Source: JAEUJT01 sp044225205
GTDB taxonomy: Bacteria > Myxococcota > Myxococcia > Myxococcales > Myxococcaceae
DNA length: 9,795 bases
Direction: 5' to 3'
Assembly: GCA_044225205.1 (NCBI GenBank)
Contig: JBGAIY010000291.1
Location: forward strand, 1-9,795
Each line of letters begins with the position of its first letter. Within the stretch, counting starts at the first letter, position 1. Positions 5,414 to 9,795 of this stretch are shown one piece after another. Under the pieces are notes generated by a model. The model made no database searches and was not told the origin of the DNA. It saw nothing but the letters and a program-made list of their open reading frames with translations. The position numbers and the translations under genes are program-made.

Positions 5414-6598
5414 ATGCCCTCGGCCATTACCGACCTCTACCAGATTGACGAGATGCTCTCGGCTGATGAACGCGCCATTCGCGACACCGTCGCGCGCTTC
5501 ATCGACAAAGAATATTTGCCCATCGTCGGGCAGCACTTTCGTCACGGCACGTTTCCCCTCGAGGTGATACCGAAGCTCGCCGACCTGGGGGTCTTCGGTG
5601 CCACGCTCAAGGGCTATGGCTGCGCCGGCGTCTCGAACGTCGCGTACGGGTTGATGCTGCAAGAACTCGAGCGCGGAGACTCGGGCCTGCGCAGCTTCGC
5701 GTCGGTTCAAAGCTCGCTGTGCATGTTCCCCATTGCGCAGTACGGCAGTGACGAACAGAAGAACCGCTTCTTGCCCGGCATGGCCCAGGGCAAGATCATC
5801 GGCTGCTTCGGGTTGACCGAGCCCGACTACGGCTCTGACCCCGGTGGCATGATCACCCGCGCCAAGAAAGTGGGAGATCACTACGTTCTCAACGGCTCGA
5901 AGATGTGGATCACGAATGGCACGATCGCCGACGTGGCAATCGTCTGGGCGAAAGTCGACGACGGCAAGGCCGACTCGATTCGCGGGTTTCTCGTCGAGAA
6001 GGGCATGCCGGGCTACGTCGCGAAAGAAATTCACGGCAAGTTCTCGTTGCGCGCGTCGTACACGGCCGAACTGTCATTCGCCGACGTGAAGGTGCCGGCC
6101 GCGAACATGCTGCCGGGCGTGCAGGGGCTGCGAGGCCCCCTGTCGTGCCTCAACAAAGCGCGCATGGGCATCGCGTTCGCCGTCATGGGCGCCGCGGTCG
6201 CGTGCTTCGAGGGGGCTCGCGCGTATTCGCTCGAGCGCAAGACGTTCGGTAAGCCCATTGCCGGCTTTCAGCTGACCCAAGAGAAGCTCGCCGACATGCT
6301 GCAAGAAATCGTCAAGGGCCAGCTGCTGGCCCTGCGCCTGGCCCGCATCGCCGACGCGTCGGGCAAGGTGTCTCCCGAGCAGGTCTCGCTGTGCAAACGC
6401 AACAACGTGAAAGCCGCGCTCGACATTGCCCGCGTGGCCCGGGGCATTTACGGCGCCAATGGCATCACCGACGAGTACCCGCCCGTGCGACACATGCTCA
6501 ATTTGGAAAGCGTGTACACGTATGAAGGCACGCACGAAGTGCACACGTTGATTCTGGGCAAAGCCATCACCGGCATCGACGCGTTCGGCAATTCGTAG
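5414..6598 (+). CDS. gcdH: Glutaryl-CoA dehydrogenase (acyl-CoA dehydrogenase family)
   Basis: A 394-residue FAD enzyme that oxidises glutaryl-CoA to crotonyl-CoA and CO2, passing electrons to electron-transfer flavoprotein, in the breakdown of lysine, tryptophan and some aromatics. It aligns by eye along its length with human GCDH: SGLRSFASVQSSL (90-102), GCFGLTEPDYGSDP (130-143), WITN (165-168), GKFSLRAS (208-215), KRNN (328-331) and TYEGTHEVHTLILGKAITGI (369-388). Glu371 is the expected catalytic base. Glu86, Arg93 and Ser97 match the spacing of the human residues Glu87, Arg94 and Ser98 that recognise the glutaryl carboxylate, which separates this enzyme from short-chain acyl-CoA dehydrogenases. 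The Tyr before the catalytic Glu is kept, as I recall for decarboxylating members. The first ATG is favoured because YQIDEMLSADERAIRD is the normal family N-terminus; the ribosome site is weak (CGGAG, 13 bases away). No ETF or pathway partner is adjacent. Confidence 0.94.
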   Translation: MPSAITDLYQIDEMLSADERAIRDTVARFIDKEYLPIVGQHFRHGTFPLEVIPKLADLGVFGATLKGYGCAGVSNVAYGLMLQELERGDSGLRSFASVQSSLCMFPIAQYGSDEQKNRFLPGMAQGKIIGCFGLTEPDYGSDPGGMITRAKKVGDHYVLNGSKMWITNGTIADVAIVWAKVDDGKADSIRGFLVEKGMPGYVAKEIHGKFSLRASYTAELSFADVKVPAANMLPGVQGLRGPLSCLNKARMGIAFAVMGAAVACFEGARAYSLERKTFGKPIAGFQLTQEKLADMLQEIVKGQLLALRLARIADASGKVSPEQVSLCKRNNVKAALDIARVARGIYGANGITDEYPPVRHMLNLESVYTYEGTHEVHTLILGKAITGIDAFGNS

Positions 6599-6706
6599 CG
6601 CGGCCTCGGGCGCTGTCGGTCGGCATCGCACCTTCGCGCTGGGTCGCTTGAGCCGGCAAGAAGTTGAAGGCGCACGGGCTGGGTGTCATTCTCGAGTTCG
6701 TGACTC

Positions 6707-6726
6707 GCGCTTCTTTTCTGAAGCGC
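6707..6726 (+). promoter_or_regulatory. Hairpin/operator dyad just before the LLM gene's ribosome binding site
   Basis: GCGCTTC (6707-6713) and GAAGCGC (6720-6726) form a perfect 7-bp stem with the pyrimidine loop TTTTCT. It ends two bases before GAGG (6729-6732), the likely Shine-Dalgarno of the gene starting at 6738. It could be an operator or an RNA hairpin affecting ribosome access. The rest of 6599-6706 shows no gene and no convincing promoter. Confidence 0.4.
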
Positions 6727-6737
6727 CCGAGGCCTCC

Positions 6738-7607
6738 ATGCCGATTCGACTTGGCTATCTCGATTTTGCGAACACGCTCGCGGTTGCCAATGTGATGGCA
6801 CCATTCGTCGAGAGTTTGGGGTTTACCCGCTATTGGTTTGCGGAGCACCCGCCCCAAGCCTCGCCGATTGGGCTCGCGGCGATGACGGGTGGGCTGACCC
6901 AGACGATGCGGGTTGGTACGGCCGGAGTGCTTGTGAATCTCCACAACCCGTACCAAGTCGCGCAAGAATTTCGGCTGTGGGGCGCGACGTTCGCCGACCG
7001 CTTTGACGCGGGTGTTTGCCCTGGCATGGCGAGTCGGCCAGAAGTGACGGCCATTTTTCGGGGCCCCGACAACCCGATCAGCCGCCCCGACTATGAGGCT
7101 CGGGTCGAGACGGTGTTCGGGTTGATGCGCGAAAACCTGCCCAAGAGTCACGTGTTGCACGGCATCGAGCAGTCGGGGCTGGCGAACCCGGCGCAGCCTT
7201 GGGTCTTGGGCTCGGGGCCTGGGAGCGTCGACGTCGCCGTCAAAAACAGTGCTCACTACGGGTACTCGATATTTCACAAGCAGACGACGAACGACCCCGG
7301 GTGCATTCGCCGCTACCGAGAGACCTACCGAGCGGTCGAGTCAGGCCCTGACGCTGGCCCGCATGCGGTCTTGGCTTTGAGCGTTGCGTGCAGCGAAACG
7401 CCCATTGACACCTCTTCGTTGTTGACGGCTCAGCACGCGTTCTTCGTCAACAACGTCGTCGGCCCACCAGCACACTGTCGAGAAGTGCTCCGCGACCTCG
7501 TCGCTCGCTACCAGGTCGACGAGCTCATTCTTCTCGACCTCTTTCTGTCTGATGAGTTGCGAATGAACTCAATGCGCTTCTGCAGCGAAATCGCCAAAGC
7601 CCTTTGA
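6738..7607 (+). CDS. LLM-class (luciferase-like) flavin-dependent oxidoreductase
   Basis: A 289-residue member of the bacterial luciferase-like monooxygenase superfamily, TIM-barrel enzymes that use reduced FMN or F420; cofactor and substrate cannot be read from sequence. Family marks: LGYLDFANT (5-13), RYWFAEHPP (31-39) at the active-site His region, MRVGTAGVLVNLHNPYQVAQ (57-76), FADRFDAGVCPG (85-96), the phosphate-binding type segment WVLGSGPGSVDVAV (155-168), and a C-terminal FFVNNVVGPP (235-244) / VDELILLDL (260-268) as in full-length members. At 289 residues it is shorter than the usual 320-360, with the loss mainly in the loop regions after 100 rather than at the ends. The start at 6738 has GAGG five bases upstream; the upstream extension from 6648 has no family similarity and is excluded. 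It is followed 18 bases later by the AKR-like gene, so the two are probably one operon. By eye it has more T-ended codons than its neighbours on the left, a weak hint of separate origin. Confidence 0.92.
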   Translation: MPIRLGYLDFANTLAVANVMAPFVESLGFTRYWFAEHPPQASPIGLAAMTGGLTQTMRVGTAGVLVNLHNPYQVAQEFRLWGATFADRFDAGVCPGMASRPEVTAIFRGPDNPISRPDYEARVETVFGLMRENLPKSHVLHGIEQSGLANPAQPWVLGSGPGSVDVAVKNSAHYGYSIFHKQTTNDPGCIRRYRETYRAVESGPDAGPHAVLALSVACSETPIDTSSLLTAQHAFFVNNVVGPPAHCREVLRDLVARYQVDELILLDLFLSDELRMNSMRFCSEIAKAL

Positions 7608-7625
7608 CGCAGCCCGACCCGAGTC

Positions 7626-8486
7626 ATGGCGACCGAGCGTTCTCTTCGAAGTCGATTGCCCGTGTTCGGTGACCGGGTTGCGCTGGGGGCGTCACTGTCG
7701 GTGAGCCCATTTTGTGTCGGGTCGACGTCGAAGCCCGAGGTCATTGAGGCGGCCTTCGAAGCCGGCATTAACTTCTTTTTCATCAGTTGTGACCTGCATT
7801 GGCCGGCGTACGAACCAAGCCGAGAAGGGCTTCGTCGCCTCTTTCGGCGGCCGGGGGTTCGCGACCAAGTCGTCGTGTGTGCCGCTTCATACTTGGTGCA
7901 ACCCCAGCTCCAAACTCCGCCGTTTCTTGACCTGCTCGAGGCGGTGGCTGGGCTCGAACGGCTCGACGTGCTCTGCGCGGGGGGCATGTACGGCCAAGAC
8001 CTCGAGCGGCGGTTGACGGGCATGCGGGCGCACCGTGCGAGTTCGTTTTTGGGCAACCGCGGTCTGGCCGTCAGTTTTCACGAGCGCGCCACGGCTCGTT
8101 TGGCCGTCGAACAAAACGTGATCGACGCCGGCTTTGTTCGGTTCAACCCGGTGCACCCCGGCGCGAAAAACGACCTCTTTCCTTTCGTTTCGCACTCGAC
8201 GGTGCCGCTGTTCGGGTTCAAGACGGCGGTTGGTACTCAAAGTGAAGCGAAGCTGCGCGAACTCGGGCTCGGCAGCGAGAACTGGGTGCCGACCGTGGTT
8301 GACCATTACCGGTATGCGCTGAGTACTCCGGGGTTGGCGGGGTTGCTGTTCTCTCCAACCGCCGAAGCGCATCTTCGGTCGCTCTCCGACGGTTTGGCCC
8401 AGGGGCCACTGTCAGCCGACGAACAGGCGTATCTCGAAACACTGAGCCAGCATCTTTTTTCGACCGACTCAGGGGCCGTTCGCTGA
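7626..8486 (+). CDS. Aldo/keto-reductase-fold protein lacking the canonical catalytic tetrad
   Basis: A 286-residue protein resembling the aldo/keto reductase barrel: an opening beta segment LGASLSVSPFCVGS (20-33), EVIEAAFEAGINFFFIS (38-54) where AKRs have 'A-x-x-x-G-I-N-F-F-D-T-A', then EGLRRLF (67-73), VVVCAASY (82-89), LDVLCAGGMYG (113-123), FVRFNPVHPG (170-179), FGFKTAVG (196-203), and a C-terminal LSDGLAQGPLSADEQAYL (253-270) like the closing AKR helix. The usual Asp-Tyr-Lys-His tetrad is not kept: the strand that should end in Lys reads VVVCAAS, and the strand with the catalytic His reads DVLCAGG; a Tyr (62) and an Asp (56) remain near the first site. It may use different chemistry or be non-catalytic. 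It follows the LLM gene by 18 bases, with only a weak ribosome site before ATG 7626, consistent with translational coupling. A dedicated partner role for the LLM enzyme is inference. Confidence 0.85.
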   Translation: MATERSLRSRLPVFGDRVALGASLSVSPFCVGSTSKPEVIEAAFEAGINFFFISCDLHWPAYEPSREGLRRLFRRPGVRDQVVVCAASYLVQPQLQTPPFLDLLEAVAGLERLDVLCAGGMYGQDLERRLTGMRAHRASSFLGNRGLAVSFHERATARLAVEQNVIDAGFVRFNPVHPGAKNDLFPFVSHSTVPLFGFKTAVGTQSEAKLRELGLGSENWVPTVVDHYRYALSTPGLAGLLFSPTAEAHLRSLSDGLAQGPLSADEQAYLETLSQHLFSTDSGAVR

Positions 8487-8517
8487 GCTCGTTCGGCTCA
8501 ACGTGACTGGCAGTCAC
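8484..8517. other. Two palindromes at the convergent gene ends
   Basis: TGAGC (8484-8488) pairs with GCTCA (8496-8500), and GTGACTG (8503-8509) is mirrored by CAGTCAC (8511-8517) around one base. The first contains the plus-strand stop and the minus-strand stop; the second lies in the last codons of the minus-strand gene. With only 11 bases between the two genes, these may act as a compact two-way transcription end, but no T-run follows on either strand, so an intrinsic terminator is not supported. Confidence 0.4.
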
Positions 8518-9795
8518 CGGGAACGGTGGGTGTCAGTCGCTCGCCTCCGACTTTCAGCGACAGCCGACAGTTGCTCAACGGGGTGTCGGGCATCAGTCGG
8601 AGGCGCTGCCCGCGCCAGTACAGACTTCGGCTGTCGGCATCAATGGCCCCTTCGGCGGTGTCGAGCCCGAGATTCAGCGACGCCAGGAGTGTCGATTCTG
8701 CCAGGTCGTAGACCCACACATCGCCAGAGGCCGACATCAGAAAGAGCTGCGTTTCGTCGGCCGACAACGAGATGCTGCTGGGCATGACCGGCAGGCCGGT
8801 CACTCGCCCCAATGCCTGGGGCCCGGTGGGGCCCCTGTTCCACAGTGCGGCTGTTCGGTCGTAACCCACTGTCAGAAAATGACGGGGGTCGGCCGTTCTC
8901 GTAATGGAGAACACGCCTTGGTGCGCGGGGGTGCGCGTGGGCGAAGTGGGGCCGCGGTTTACGGCCTTCCATTCAATGAGGTCGCCTCGCTCACTGGCGC
9001 CCAGCAAGTCGTCGTCAGCCATCAGCATGACCTGACCGACGCCGGTCGTGGTGAGATCGGCCGTCAGCTGACCTGTCGCACGGTCGAACACCTGCACTCG
9101 GTTGTCGATGAACTCGAGCCAAGTTTTTCCGCTCGGTGCGGTCGAGAACGAGCCGCTCGCGACAATGTCTTTCCACCCGCCGTCGCCGAGCGAAACGAGG
9201 CCTCCCTTTTCGGCTTCAATGGTGAATGACCCGTCGTCAGACCGGTCGAGCACGTGAACGGGCCCGTGGGCGGCCAACGGTACGCCCAGGCGGGCGGTCC
9301 CTCCGTCGGCCCCCATTGAGACGAGAACGTCACCCTCGACCAACACCACCGTGCCCGCCACGTTGCGTGCCGAAGCGAAGCCGCCGTCGAGCGTGTTCGG
9401 CACCGGGTACGCGTCGTTCCATCTTCGAATGATGCCGTCTTGCCCCGAGGAGTACACCTCTTGGCCGACCGCCAACAGCTGCGAGACCTGGCCTTGGTGG
9501 CCGTGGTGCTCCCACCGCACGACGCCGGTCTGGAGGTCGAGCTTTCGAACGATGCCGTCGGCGCCACCCACGAACAGTGCGCCTTCGGCTCGCAGGAGCT
9601 TGCTCAGGGCACCAGTGCTCACGACGCGGTCGAAGATCAGCTGCCCAGTGCGCAGATCTTGGGCGATGACCTTGCCGGTATCTCCGGCGGAGTAGACCAC
9701 CTTGCCGACGACCAGCGCGGTCAGCACTTTTCCGGAGTGGCCGGTGTGTGTCCACAGCAGGGTGGGGTGTCGAATGTCGGCGGCCGCAAGTTCGC
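8498..9795 (-). CDS. WD40/PQQ-like beta-propeller repeat protein, N-terminus beyond window edge
   Basis: The frame is open from the right edge to a TGA at 8498-8500, giving 431 residues. A GTG at 9727 is not the true start, because the 22 codons before it continue the repeat pattern (LLWTHTGHSGKVLTALV, residues 12-28). WD40-like repeats are visible: GHSGKV...VVYSAGDTGKVIAQDLRTG, then LFVGGADGIVRKLDLQTGVVRW, then GHQGQVSQLLAVGQEVYSSG with DGIIRRWND, and near the C-terminus AHQGVFSITRTAD, FLTVGYDRTAALW and GDVWVYDLAES. The middle part is diverged. The propeller probably serves as a protein-interaction platform; alternation with PQQ-type blades is possible. Two Cys near the end (in SNCRL and GDCQSR) hint at an extracytoplasmic disulfide, but the export signal, if any, lies off the window. 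It is convergent with the AKR-like gene, with 11 bases between them. No enzyme motif is seen; specific function unknown. Confidence 0.9.
   Translation of the reverse strand, partial: ELAAADIRHPTLLWTHTGHSGKVLTALVVGKVVYSAGDTGKVIAQDLRTGQLIFDRVVSTGALSKLLRAEGALFVGGADGIVRKLDLQTGVVRWEHHGHQGQVSQLLAVGQEVYSSGQDGIIRRWNDAYPVPNTLDGGFASARNVAGTVVLVEGDVLVSMGADGGTARLGVPLAAHGPVHVLDRSDDGSFTIEAEKGGLVSLGDGGWKDIVASGSFSTAPSGKTWLEFIDNRVQVFDRATGQLTADLTTTGVGQVMLMADDDLLGASERGDLIEWKAVNRGPTSPTRTPAHQGVFSITRTADPRHFLTVGYDRTAALWNRGPTGPQALGRVTGLPVMPSSISLSADETQLFLMSASGDVWVYDLAESTLLASLNLGLDTAEGAIDADSRSLYWRGQRLRLMPDTPLSNCRLSLKVGGERLTPTVPGDCQSR

Noticed and set aside
5285..6034. 249-codon minus-strand open frame over the glutaryl-CoA dehydrogenase gene
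   Set aside because: It is antisense to a clearly conserved enzyme and shows no family similarity.
6648..6737. 30-residue N-terminal extension of the LLM protein
   Set aside because: It has no family similarity, contains the hairpin and the ribosome site, and MPIRLGYLDF is the normal family N-terminus.
1..9795. tRNA, rRNA, CRISPR, insertion sequence or attachment site
   Set aside because: No cloverleaf, regularly spaced identical repeats, transposase motifs or flanking terminal repeats were seen on either strand.

Overview
The window is high-GC, densely coding bacterial DNA without rRNA, tRNA, CRISPR arrays or insertion sequences. An NtrC-type sigma-54 activator, a lipoprotein with a long Gly/Ser/Thr/Asp-Ala-Gly linker, beta-propeller proteins and luciferase-like oxidoreductases together suggest a member of the Myxococcota (former Deltaproteobacteria). 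This is inference from gene style, not from a phylogenetic marker.

Layout. (1) Bases 1-1060, minus strand: 5' part of a sigma-54 enhancer-binding protein with an N-terminal domain that looks like a degenerate receiver; the C-terminus runs off the left edge. (2) Bases 1061-1191: divergent control region with three CGYGAAT repeats, a CGGTC-N7-GACCG dyad and a good sigma-54 -24/-12 element pointing right. (3) Bases 1192-3512, plus strand: a small PH-like protein and a 630-residue flotillin/SPFH protein, both with strong ribosome binding sites, closed by a clear intrinsic terminator. (4) Bases 3593-4142: small heat shock protein (Hsp20) with its own promoter. (5) Bases 4206-5339: secreted lipoprotein of unknown function. 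(6) Bases 5414-6598: glutaryl-CoA dehydrogenase. (7) Bases 6738-8486: a two-gene unit, luciferase-like flavin oxidoreductase plus an aldo/keto-reductase-fold protein lacking recognisable catalytic residues. (8) Bases 8498-9795, minus strand: a convergent WD40/PQQ-like beta-propeller protein whose N-terminus lies beyond the right edge.

How the genes may work together. The most coherent unit is the left third: an activator divergent from a sigma-54 promoter that drives a PH-like protein and a membrane scaffold protein. This resembles the pspF/pspA arrangement of envelope stress systems, but with a flotillin as the output. The adjacent Hsp20 fits a stress theme but is separated by a terminator. 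The LLM/AKR-like pair is probably co-transcribed and may carry out an unknown redox step. The glutaryl-CoA dehydrogenase belongs to lysine/tryptophan or aromatic degradation and has no pathway partner here. A codon-context oddity runs through the window: every Ile-Pro pair I found uses the otherwise rare ATA codon.
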